A stretch of DNA of 64,000 nucleotides from Argyresthia goedartella (lineage: Eukaryota > Arthropoda > Insecta > Lepidoptera > Argyresthiidae), in the NCBI GenBank assembly GCA_949825045.1, contig OX463818.1, positions 31,698,906 through 31,762,905 on the forward strand, written 5' to 3'. Below are positions 19,889 through 28,505 of this stretch, one piece after another. Under the pieces are notes generated by a model. The model was not told the DNA's origin, did not search any database, and saw nothing but the letters and a program-made list of their open reading frames with translations. Positions within the stretch are counted from its first letter, which is position 1, and each line of letters starts with the position of its first letter. The translations under genes were made by a program, and so were the position numbers.

Positions 19889-22852
19889 CTAGTTCAAGAC
19901 GTGTGGGACTGCCGCTCCATCCTCATATAGGCCTATGCGATTCCACCTATGGCGGGTGCCGCGGATGCACATGCTGCTAGCCCTGATGATGGCGGTTTGA
20001 ATTCTTGCTCGTAGCCAGCCCATTATTGTGGCAGGGGTCCGGTTCCAGCGGTCCGCCAGCGTTTCGGCGAGGTGTTTAGTGAATGATATCATTTGTGGAG
20101 CAAAAACTCCGTCGACAGAGGTTACTAAAGGGGTGAAGGTGGTGTGGCGCGTCTCGCATGGGTCGCAGTACTTCCTTTTTTTTTCTTCTTCAGCTGAACG
20201 AAGGACAGCCGCTACGGGGCGTGATGCGTGGGAGGGAGCGTCGGTGTCTATGACACGGATATCAAATAACGCCTCCCTCTGGGCAATCCATACCCCCCGA
20301 CAAGCCAAGTCTCCACGCAGCCCAGTATCGCCTTCGGAGATGACTGGCTCTTTCGTGACGTTCCCCCAGGCTTGTTGGCACAGTTCACAGAAAAGATCCC
20401 TTATTTCGTTATGTCTGCGTGTGATAAGGCCACCTGTTTTGCAGCACAAGGCGTGGTCCACATTGAAGTTGTCATTGCCGCAGCCGTCGCAAGTCGCAGG
20501 CATGGAGATTGGTGTGCGGTGGTATCTTATGGCCAGGGCATCTCTAAATTCGTGGGGTGATAAGTCGAAGTTGTCTTTTCTAGTCGGTATTACTGAAAGC
20601 CATGTTGATGTTTTTGTTTTCATTTTTGTCGCTATTGATCTTTCTATTGCTCTTTTCTTTTTGGATGGTAATTTTATTAGAATGCTTTCTAGAGTTTCGT
20701 TCTCGTATGTTTCTTTTTCCTTGTTTCCTTCCTTTCTTGCGTCACGCAAAGAATTGTAGTGTTCAGCAAGGTTTATGTCTTTTATCTCGGTTAGGGCTGT
20801 TGAAAGTATTGTAGATCCCTGTTTTGAGATTTGGTATGCACGGTTTGGTGTGTTGAAGGGGTCAGAAAGGGCAAGTCCGCCTTTGTGGACTGGGAGGGTA
20901 AATAGCTGGGTTTCAAGTTTTGTGATTTCGCCTCCGATTAGTGTTGGTATGAATTTGTCGTGTAATGTGTTAGTTAAGGGTTCAAAAAGTTCTTCTGAAT
21001 TTTTTAAGACACGTAGTAGGAAGGACCATTTAAACTGAGCTGCTTTAGTTAGGGCAGTGTAAGCGGCTTGAGGTGAGTTTTTGCAGATTGTTGTGAGTTT
21101 CTCGATGATAGATATCCATTCGGTTACATTCTTTTTTACGAAGTCGTCCCCTCCTGTCCCTATGTAGCCTCCTAGGAAGCGGGAGCCGGTAACTATGGAG
21201 ACGTTGGTACCGGAGAACCTCTTTTCTGCGTTAGACTTGTCAGTTTCTGACACTATTAGAAATGATTTTTTACCTTGTGGTAAGTATCCGTATGCTGGGC
21301 CTGTTTTGTTTAAGTTGTCCCACCATTGTCGTAGGCTTTGGAAAGTGCCTTGCGCGGAGGAGTCATCGGCGTACCAGCATTGTGTGACTGTGTTTTCGGT
21401 TTTAAGTTTGTTAATTATTGGTAGTGTTGCAAGCGCGTACAGTGGCATTGCGAGTGGGTCTCCTTGGGTTACGCCTTCTCTGCTATATAGTCTTGTATCA
21501 GAATCGCGAAATACCAATTCAGCGTGGCCATTGTAAGTATTATAAAGAAAGCGGGCGCAGTGTGGCCAGTATATTCTTGCTTGCCAGAGGGCTAGTTGTC
21601 TATTCACGGCGTTAAAAGCATTGTTCGCGTCAACGAGGAGCATTCCCCAGTTTGAACCAGGTTGGCAATCTCTTTGGAAGACATCGGTCATGGCATGAAT
21701 GGCGCCTTCGATGCCACTGCCCAGTCCACTGCAGAGCTGTGACTGGCCGCATGCTTCAGTGACTTCAGAGCCTGTTGCTAAGATCATGCATTTGGATAAT
21801 ATTCTTCGTAGGCATTCGCCGATGCCGATAGGTCTTACGCCTGGGCATTTGTCTAAAGCAACAAGTCGGCTTGACATTAATGCTTGTATTTGGGTCCAGG
21901 GTATGGTTTCGTTGCTAAGTTTCGTTGTGAGCTGCGCTACGGCTTCTCTTAAATGGGCGCTTGCTTGGCCGAAGCGGAGTAGGAAATCTCTCCAGTTTTC
22001 GGCTGTGCATCCAGTGGGGCCTCCGCCGCCGTGTAGTTTTCTCGCAACTGTTTCGACATGGTCACAAGTTATTTCGATTTCAAGGAGTGGTGGGAGTTTT
22101 GTGACGTCTTTGGGGAGAGTGAATAAAGCGGGATCTGGAGTATTAGGCGGGGGGTGCTTTTCTCTCAGCACATCACTGACGGTTTTACCGGATGGATCAA
22201 CTTCAGTGTCTGGGTTTAAAACTTTGCTCGTGTCTTTTGTAAGGAGCCAGTTGAGCGCTTCCCGCGTTTTTCCATGTAGTATCAGTCGTGTGAATAATTT
22301 TGTTTCTTGGTCATTGTTGTTTTGTTTCCGGTTTCTTGTATTCCATATAGATTTATCTGCTTTGGTGGATTCCGTGATGAGTTCCTCGAAACGTTTGTCT
22401 GCCCAGAGTTTTAGGCGCCGATCGAGTAGTCTCAGTATATCTTTCATTTTTCTAACGTTTTTGTCTCTTTGCAGTATGACCGCAGCAAAGGTTAATACGC
22501 GTTCAGAGGGGTAGGTTGATTTGGTTAGATGCTCAATTTCGTCGGCCAGAGTGTGTACGAATTTTCTACTGGCAGTACCGCATGGGAGGTCGTATAGCTT
22601 GCCATGAAGGTTACAGACGTTGTCCCAATGCCTTTGCCAGATGCCAGACTTGGGTTGGATGGCATTCAGGAATGGGGATCCGAAGGCTTCTTCCAAAGGT
22701 GACATTGGTGTTTGCCCATCGGTGGTTGTTTTAAAAGTAGCGGATGCTGATTGGTTTAGTACATCGTTGTGTGCTGATCTCATGTGACGCTGGAGCCCAT
22801 TTTTCTTGAATTTCCTGGGGCATAGCGGGCATTCGGTGTCAGCTTGTGACAT
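19889..22852 (-). CDS. Intact LINE protein: C2H2 finger, reverse transcriptase, restriction-like endonuclease
   Basis: A single open frame of 987 codons. Residues 8-28 form a C2H2 finger (CPLC...LQRHMRSAH). The RT domain spans about 330-600: LDKCPGVRPIGIG at 333-345, LLVDANNAFN with catalytic D408, GVTQGDPLAMP at 460-470, and YADD at 494-497. The C-terminus has a Cys-Cys-His-Cys knot (C788, C791, H800, C803) and then D848 and D864 in RGDLACRGVW...LFDIRV. This layout (N-terminal finger, RT, CCHC, D-x(n)-D) is that of non-LTR elements with a restriction-like endonuclease (R2-type group), which cut a target and prime reverse transcription on it. The aspartate spacing (15 between) is slightly longer than the usual 12-14. 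The clade is not assigned. Both catalytic sites look intact. Start chosen at the ATG just before the finger. Confidence 0.85.
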   Translation of the reverse strand: MSQADTECPLCPRKFKKNGLQRHMRSAHNDVLNQSASATFKTTTDGQTPMSPLEEAFGSPFLNAIQPKSGIWQRHWDNVCNLHGKLYDLPCGTASRKFVHTLADEIEHLTKSTYPSERVLTFAAVILQRDKNVRKMKDILRLLDRRLKLWADKRFEELITESTKADKSIWNTRNRKQNNNDQETKLFTRLILHGKTREALNWLLTKDTSKVLNPDTEVDPSGKTVSDVLREKHPPPNTPDPALFTLPKDVTKLPPLLEIEITCDHVETVARKLHGGGGPTGCTAENWRDFLLRFGQASAHLREAVAQLTTKLSNETIPWTQIQALMSSRLVALDKCPGVRPIGIGECLRRILSKCMILATGSEVTEACGQSQLCSGLGSGIEGAIHAMTDVFQRDCQPGSNWGMLLVDANNAFNAVNRQLALWQARIYWPHCARFLYNTYNGHAELVFRDSDTRLYSREGVTQGDPLAMPLYALATLPIINKLKTENTVTQCWYADDSSAQGTFQSLRQWWDNLNKTGPAYGYLPQGKKSFLIVSETDKSNAEKRFSGTNVSIVTGSRFLGGYIGTGGDDFVKKNVTEWISIIEKLTTICKNSPQAAYTALTKAAQFKWSFLLRVLKNSEELFEPLTNTLHDKFIPTLIGGEITKLETQLFTLPVHKGGLALSDPFNTPNRAYQISKQGSTILSTALTEIKDINLAEHYNSLRDARKEGNKEKETYENETLESILIKLPSKKKRAIERSIATKMKTKTSTWLSVIPTRKDNFDLSPHEFRDALAIRYHRTPISMPATCDGCGNDNFNVDHALCCKTGGLITRRHNEIRDLFCELCQQAWGNVTKEPVISEGDTGLRGDLACRGVWIAQREALFDIRVIDTDAPSHASRPVAAVLRSAEEEKKRKYCDPCETRHTTFTPLVTSVDGVFAPQMISFTKHLAETLADRWNRTPATIMGWLRARIQTAIIRASSMCIRGTRHRWNRIGLYEDGAAVPHVLN

Positions 22853-23096
22853 ATGGGTGGGTATTTACTTACTTGAGCTATTTGTACTATAATTTTGTTG
22901 TTTAGCTCTCGGATAAGGGTAAGATTAATAAAAATAAGGGATTTTGTTGATAAATTAATGGGTCTAAAGGAAATAATTTAATTTAAGTTTACAGTTAACA
23001 CTGCTTGGTGACTATTTGATATTGGCAGTACCGACTGTCCTTCATCATTACTATCCAGTTCATTTGTACCCTAAAAACCCTTCCATCTCGAAGTTA
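22853..23096 (-). other. Probable 5' flank of the RLE-type LINE
   Basis: Non-coding. Upstream of the ORF start; the 5' boundary of the element is not visible. Confidence 0.35.
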
Positions 23097-23260
23097 TATA
23101 GGGTGTCCCAAAAGTCATACGTCACAGCGACACCGAAGGTAGCCCTGCCTCAGATGCATCGATCAAGCCTAACATGAACTCAGTGAAAGATGCGTGTAAT
23201 TCGAGAAATCGTCAGTATTTTTTTTTTAATGCAACTACCCTTTTTTGCATTGTTAGTGCT
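23097..23260 (+). mobile_element. MITE-like repeat (GGGTGTCCCAAAAGTC family), copy 1
   Basis: Starts TATAGGGTGTCCCAAAAGTC and continues through TCACAGCGACACCGAAGGT and AATTCGAGAAATCGTCAGT. An inverted copy with long similarity ends at 27262. The TA at the outer edge fits a Tc1/mariner-type target. Whether the two copies are the ends of one 4.2-kb element or separate insertions cannot be settled here. Confidence 0.6.
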
Positions 23261-23900
23261 AGGTTAGGATTTTGGATATTCTTTTACTTTTTTATTTCTA
23301 TGCTATCGTGAATAGTTACTTAAGACGACACAAGTGTTAGTTTATCGATACCTTAAGTAGAATACGATAAATTGATGATCCCGTTTTGGCTTAAATCTAC
23401 AGCATTGACCTCGCCTTTGATCAGCTGTTGTGAAGAAAAAAACTAGACACGAAATGAGAGTTGTTTTACCGAAAATAAACTTGCTTATGTTACGCCGATT
23501 GAGGAATGGTATAACTCTTGTATTATAAAAGGGTATTATGAAATTGAAACTAATGCCATATTTACTCATCCCGCGGCTCCGCCTAGTAAGAAAGCTTTAA
23601 CAAGCAAACTGAATATCTCATTTGCTTTTACATTATTACAAATTGTAAAATTTGAGATCAAACGAAATGGATGGATCAAACTAATGTGGCCGATTCCAGA
23701 GGCGTAGAATGACAATGCTGATGATATTTCATTTCTTACCTGGCGAATTAATTTATACGGGTGCATGCATATGAGATGAGTATCGTTAAAATGTTGAGTG
23801 AGGCAAGAGAAACTCAATGCTGCCAAGAAATTACTGATAAATATTTTTACACAATTTAAAAGGCTAAACTACAAATAAATACTTAAGGCCAAAGTTCACT
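23261..23900. other. No feature recognised
   Basis: AT-rich; two minus ORFs (23342-23569, 23566-23826) show no motif I can name. Confidence 0.4.
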
Positions 23901-23901
23901 G

Positions 23902-24685
23902 GCCTGGTTTACAGCTGAATATTAATTTTGCTTGCATATGTAGGTATGTATAGGTATCTACAATGCTTCCCCCTTCACCCAACATCTTAAAAATTCTTAT
24001 CTCACACGCATGCACCCCTTCAATTGGTAACCCGACGTTATAAATATCACACTCAAGAAACACGACACTGAAAATCAGCCCTCAGAGCTCGAGAAGACGA
24101 TAGAAGAAGCAGGTCCACCAGTCACGATCGCAGGCGTTCAAGGTTACGGTCATACCCGAGGACAAACCCGAACGACCCAAATTGGTTATGCTAGTATCAT
24201 TTACGTTACCGTAACCAAGCCAAAAACTACGAGGACCCGTGCAGCTGGATTTTTGTTTCGGAAAACTACCCACCAACCGTCTATGTGTTATCTACCAAAA
24301 AAGTGGGTACTGTTTTTTAGTTGGCACAGGAGCTAACATATCTGTATTGCCCAGGAAAAACAAGGACGACGCGAATTGAACATACAAATTTAACGCCGCG
24401 AATGGAACAGAAATACAGACATGTGGCGAAAAAACGCTGACACTAGACCTACGAGGCGACCGTACTAGTGGACATTCGTTGTTGCAAACATTAAGCAACC
24501 AATACTCGGCGTCAATTGACTAAAATTTCATAATATTCTTGTTGACATTAGGAACAAAAAACTAATAGATGGCACAACAGGACTTTGAACTCCTCAGTAC
24601 AGTGCGCTGGCCTGGTTTACATTTGAATATTAATTTTGCTTGCTTGCTTCTATTATCTAGAGATATGTATAGGTATATACAAATT
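23902..24685 (+). repeat. Direct repeat flanking a gypsy fragment
   Basis: A block beginning CTGGCCTGGTTTACAG and containing GAATATTAATTTTGCTTGC and ATGTATAGGTAT lies at about 23902-23965. It recurs in direct orientation at about 24607-24682. Confidence 0.55.
24060..24600 (+). pseudogene. Ty3/gypsy gag C-terminus and protease fragment
   Basis: One + frame near 24185-24250 gives a degenerate gag finger (YHLRYRNQAKN, DPCSW). Another from about 24290 gives a retroviral-type aspartic protease: CFLVGTGANISVLPRKNK, then KFNAANGTEIQTCGEKTLTL and, after a shift, LKFHNILVDIRNKKLIDGT. The catalytic D-T-G is G-T-G here. Frameshifts and a stop at the gag finger show it is dead. No LTR is recognised; it is a captured piece of an element. 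Confidence 0.7.
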
Positions 24686-24699
24686 TGAGAACGAAAACT

Positions 24700-26255
24700 T
24701 CGATATCGATTTTAAGGAATGGCATAATTCACCTAATCTAGTTTTCTGACCTAACCTTACCTAACTTTACCTCAGGTTAGGTTAAATACAATCGTTGGGC
24801 GTAATCATCTGCACAACGTGCTGAATATGATACGGGTGGTATTTGTGCCGCTACAAAATCCGTTGTGCTGTTTTTTGCCATGTACCGTAAAGGTTTTGAC
24901 GTGACTGCTCGTCACGCCCTGTAACACAGCGACGACCTAGTTTTCGTATACCGATATCGCCATGGCTTTACCACTCAAGCGCGCGAACACCATCGTGGTG
25001 AACGAGCTTCTCGCCTTCGTGCAACAGAAACTGGACGTGATGGACGAGCTCTCCCTGGAGCAGATCTGCTCGACCAACTTCAAGGAGGCTGAGATCGCGG
25101 CCGCCAAGACCTTGCTACACGAAACCGCCATCACCACCGTGCGCCTCGTGGCGCGGAGGGGTGCGAGCGGGAAAAATGATCTCCAGGACATCTTCCGGGT
25201 GTTCAAGGAGACCGAACCCAACGACTTTCCGACCTACGTGGCCCGGGACCTCAACAAGCTGCCGCCGGTGACATTTGACCACGTCGACGTCACGCGGCTG
25301 CTGAAGGACATTGTGCGGCTGCAGGCCGACGTCACCGAAATCCGAGGCAAGTTGGAGGCTTCGGACGGCATCTGTGCTGATCTCAAACGTGAATTGTCGG
25401 TATTGCATCAGGCTAATACCTCGCTGCCGACGCAGCAGATCGCCGATGCGCGCGACGACATTACACCAGTCAGCAAAAATGCCATTACTTTAACTGACCT
25501 AGTTACGCAGGTTGCCAAGCCTGTGCCGACAAATACCGCCTCGCCTCGTGACGTCACGAAGCCGAGTCGACCAACACCGGATGCGGTTTTTTCTGGTATA
25601 TCCCAGAAGGAATCATATGCTGCTGTGTCCCGCCGTGCCCGCCACCGCCGCTCGCGCCCTGCACCGCCCGCCGCCGAACAACAGAAACTGCAGGCTGCGC
25701 CGCGCGCGCCGACGGCCAAGCCCGCCCGTAGCCCGCCGAAAGCGACCGTCGATAGAGAAAGCTTTATCCTAGTCCAAAACAGGAATCGCCGCTCCAGACG
25801 CAGCCGCAATCAGCGTGGCACAGCCCCCGCCGGTGAATGCAGCCTGAAAGCTGCCGCTCCCTCCGCTCAGCTATACATTTCCAAGATCGACACGAAAATG
25901 ACCTGCGAGGACGTTGAACGTCACATCCTGGAAAAGCTGAAGAAGAATCCACCGGCTGGTCTCAAGGAGGCGAAGGTACAGATAGAGGTTTTGGAGTCAA
26001 AAAGACCCAAGGAGTTCCTGTCCTTCAAACTTCGGGTGCCGGCTGACCTCAAAACGATGTTCCTGGCCAAAGATTACTGGCCGGAGGGTATCGTTTACCG
26101 ATATACAGGGGAGCGAGAACGAAGATTAAAATCCCTAGCTAGGTTAGATAATATTTTGTGCGTGTTTTTATAATAAATTATGTATTTCTAGTTGTAAGGT
26201 ATTTATAGATATGGGTTTTTGTTAACCTGAAATAAAGATTATTATTATTATGTAT
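24700..26255 (+). mobile_element. LINE derivative retaining only ORF1
   Basis: A 5' region of about 260 bp, an ORF1 (24962-26173) and a short 3' UTR ending in GAAATAAAG followed by (ATT)n at 26230-26250. The (ATT)n tail is typical of CR1/L2-type LINEs. No RT or endonuclease lies between the ORF and the tail, so this is an internally deleted, ORF1-only copy. Confidence 0.6.
24962..26173 (+). CDS. ORF1-type protein of a LINE (403 residues)
   Basis: Begins MALPLKRANTIVVNELLAFV, a conserved helical N-terminus seen in many insect ORF1-like proteins (FVQQKLDVMDELSLEQIC; ARDLNKLPPVTFDHVD at about residues 94-109). A coiled-coil stretch follows (about 110-150), then a low-complexity Arg/Pro/Ala-rich segment (about 215-285), and a C-terminal RRM-like domain (AQLYISKIDTKMTCEDVERH, ending near WPEGIVYRYT). 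The last 20 or so residues (ERERRLKSLARLDNILCVFL) read into the 3' UTR and are not part of the family pattern, so the true end was lost in the deletion. Codon use is GC-rich compared with the flanks. Its role would be RNA binding for retrotransposition. The frame is intact, so expression is possible. Confidence 0.65.
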   Translation: MALPLKRANTIVVNELLAFVQQKLDVMDELSLEQICSTNFKEAEIAAAKTLLHETAITTVRLVARRGASGKNDLQDIFRVFKETEPNDFPTYVARDLNKLPPVTFDHVDVTRLLKDIVRLQADVTEIRGKLEASDGICADLKRELSVLHQANTSLPTQQIADARDDITPVSKNAITLTDLVTQVAKPVPTNTASPRDVTKPSRPTPDAVFSGISQKESYAAVSRRARHRRSRPAPPAAEQQKLQAAPRAPTAKPARSPPKATVDRESFILVQNRNRRSRRSRNQRGTAPAGECSLKAAAPSAQLYISKIDTKMTCEDVERHILEKLKKNPPAGLKEAKVQIEVLESKRPKEFLSFKLRVPADLKTMFLAKDYWPEGIVYRYTGERERRLKSLARLDNILCVFL

Positions 26256-26904
26256 ATTGTATTCCTCATTTCCGCATATCATCGTGCACCTCTTCTTGCG
26301 TTAATTTACAATGCCTGCCTCTAGTGGAAACTTGCCTAATCTTACTGTAAATTAAGTACTTATCCTCTTCTCACTATGATATTGGGCAGTAATCCGATTT
26401 TCTATAGCTGCTTGGCACTTCTACAAAGCTTTTCTATACCCAATTAACAATTTCAATATCAGATAGAGTTTCAGTTTTAAAAACAGTACAAATCAAGAGT
26501 ATAACCAGAATGCAGAAAGAAATCATATATCGGCAGCCAGTGTAAAATCTATCTATCTTAATCCAACCTAATTTTAAATCAATGAAATATAATTTGACGA
26601 TAATCAATGATATATTTATATTTATTAATTATAAAAGAATATGTCATTTGGATTCTAATGTAATGCTTATCAATTCAATTTCTGATGTACTGTTTAATGA
26701 ACTTAATTTATTTTATTCTTAATGGCCTTGGATTATTATTTTATTACTATTAACATGTGTTGGATTAAACTGTAAGTGTGATAAGGTTTAATTAATAAAT
26801 CAAAAAAAAAATAACCAAACGTAAAACCAATCTAAACTAACCCAATCTTCTGTAACCTCACCTCACCTAAGTGAGCCTCAAAAGAAATAGTTCAATCAAT
26901 CAAT
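26256..26904. other. AT-rich, no gene; possible LINE tail
   Basis: TTAATTAATAAATC followed by a run of A at 26785-26812 looks like a polyadenylated 3' end on the + strand. Nothing coding precedes it. Confidence 0.35.
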
Positions 26905-27060
26905 CAATCAAAAATGTCTTCATTACTGTAGATATTTACAAATACTTAGCAATAGTATTTTTTTGCCTCTTCTCTACATTGAACCACTGTGGGAGAAGAT
27001 TTTTAGATCTCTTTTAAAAATTGGTTGTGTTTAAGAAATACAATTCTTACGATATTAATT
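26905..27060 (-). mobile_element. LINE 3'-UTR fragment (same family as 13570-16610)
   Basis: CATTACTGTAGATATTTAC and CACTGTGGGAGAAG match the larger LINE. The terminal tail on the minus strand is (TTGA)n, seen as CAATCAATCAATCAA at 26892-26912. Confidence 0.75.
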
Positions 27061-27099
27061 ATAATTTTAATTTTATCGTATTATAGGCTATTCACGGCG

Positions 27100-27262
27100 G
27101 CGATTTAAAAAAATGGGGATTTTCAATAAAAACTTTTAACTGACGATTTCTCGAATTACATGCAACTTTCATTGAGGTCATGCGTCAGTCTATGCTATAC
27201 GTATGAGGCAGGGCTACCTTCGGTATCGCTGTGACGCATGACTTTTGGGACATCCTGTATAC
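27100..27262 (-). mobile_element. MITE-like repeat (GGGTGTCCCAAAAGTC family), copy 2
   Basis: Inverted relative of 23097-23260. Reverse complemented it reads TATACAGGATGTCCCAAAAG, GCGTCACAGCGATACCGAAG and AATTCGAGAAATCGTCAGT. Confidence 0.65.
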
Positions 27263-28399
27263 GTTTATTGCATTCGGTTCAAAGTAAACGGAAAACTATA
27301 TTAAAATGCTTATAAAAATATAGGAAGGGGATGGATTTTAAAAAAATAAAAAATTTGACCCTCTTCAACCCTGTTCGATAAGTGCACGCTATGAAGACTC
27401 ACTCTGTATCTTAAGATCTAAAAAAAATATTGATATGGTTTTTGTGTTAATCACTCAACGACCCTCAAATGCCTTTTTCCCGTTATAGGTTTTGAATTTT
27501 ATTACCATAGCATGACAGCACGGTCGATCTCACTAAATCTCACCATGGAGGCAGAAAATCGTCAAAAATGCTTCATAATCCTGAGTTGAAGTCTTAAATT
27601 ATTCTTTGATTTTTCATTATATCGCTCACTAAAGCATTTCTGCAGTTTCAGTTTTGCAATAACTTGCAGCTATTCATTTCAACAAACTAAGATTCCCTGA
27701 AAGCAAATTGCTTCAGATTTCAGGCCAAAGTTTGATTTCTTTTGAGCTTCACTCTGAAAGAAAGACGTGCAAGGTAGTATCTTCTTTATCTTCTTATTAT
27801 TATTTGAATAGGCATTCAATGGTCAGATACCTCTGACTTTCACCAGTGACTTTCCTGCCTGACCAGGGACCAGTCACATATATCGAAAATTGAGGAGTCA
27901 AGTCAAATGGGGAAGTCATTAGTTGTTAGGTAGGTATTTAACCCTTTCGCTATCTCTGCTGGCCGGAAAAGAAAAAATAATGACACAACAATTAAGGCAT
28001 TTTTTTTCTTTTTTGCCCATAAATGCCCACAACAGAATCTACAGTACTCTAGATGATGTCTGTCTTAAAAGTTCCTTTTAGGTTCTCTGCGTCCCAGCAG
28101 GTTAAAGAATGCACAATGGGTGTCTTGTAAGAGATTATGTCAAAAAGTCTCACTGTGGAATTCGTAAAGCGTCAAGGCTAACTAGTTAATGAAGAAATTG
28201 GTTGAAGTAAGTAGTAAGATGTATTTAAGTCGCTGGGCTGTGATGAGCTGGATGCATTTTTTTTATTAAATCAAGTAAATTGTGTCGCAATTTTCGTCAA
28301 AATCGGTTGAAAAATGCGACCTGTAGGCGACAACAGACAGACGGACAAAATCATTTTTGGCCAATCTCGAAACTGGACGCTTCGATCGCTCGGTCTATT
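27263..28399. other. No gene recognised
   Basis: Non-coding, AT-rich. No motif or repeat shared with the rest of the window was noticed. Confidence 0.5.
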
Positions 28400-28505
28400 A
28401 TATTTTTTATCAACACACGTATCATAAACCCTCTTTACTGCGTTCAAAACCGCACGTTACGATCAGCATTATGTTAAACTACTTGGTAAACGTTACGATC
28501 AGCAT
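28400..28505 (+). mobile_element. Small hairpin-ended element, left part (copy 1)
   Basis: AACACACGTATCATAAACCC and CGTTACGATCAGCATTATG match, in reverse complement, 60711-60815. The rest of the same element resumes at 31802 after a LINE. CGTTACGATCAGCATTATG occurs twice here (about 28457 and 28490). Confidence 0.65.

Noticed and set aside
20028..21615. Several long + strand ORFs opposite the RLE-type LINE ORF
   Set aside because: They are antisense shadows of a continuous 987-codon gene with clear RT motifs.
23342..23826. Two minus ORFs as genes
   Set aside because: No motif and AT-biased codon use like the non-coding flanks.
24937..25952. Minus and alternative + ORFs opposite the ORF1 protein
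   Set aside because: GC-rich shadow frames of a 403-codon gene.
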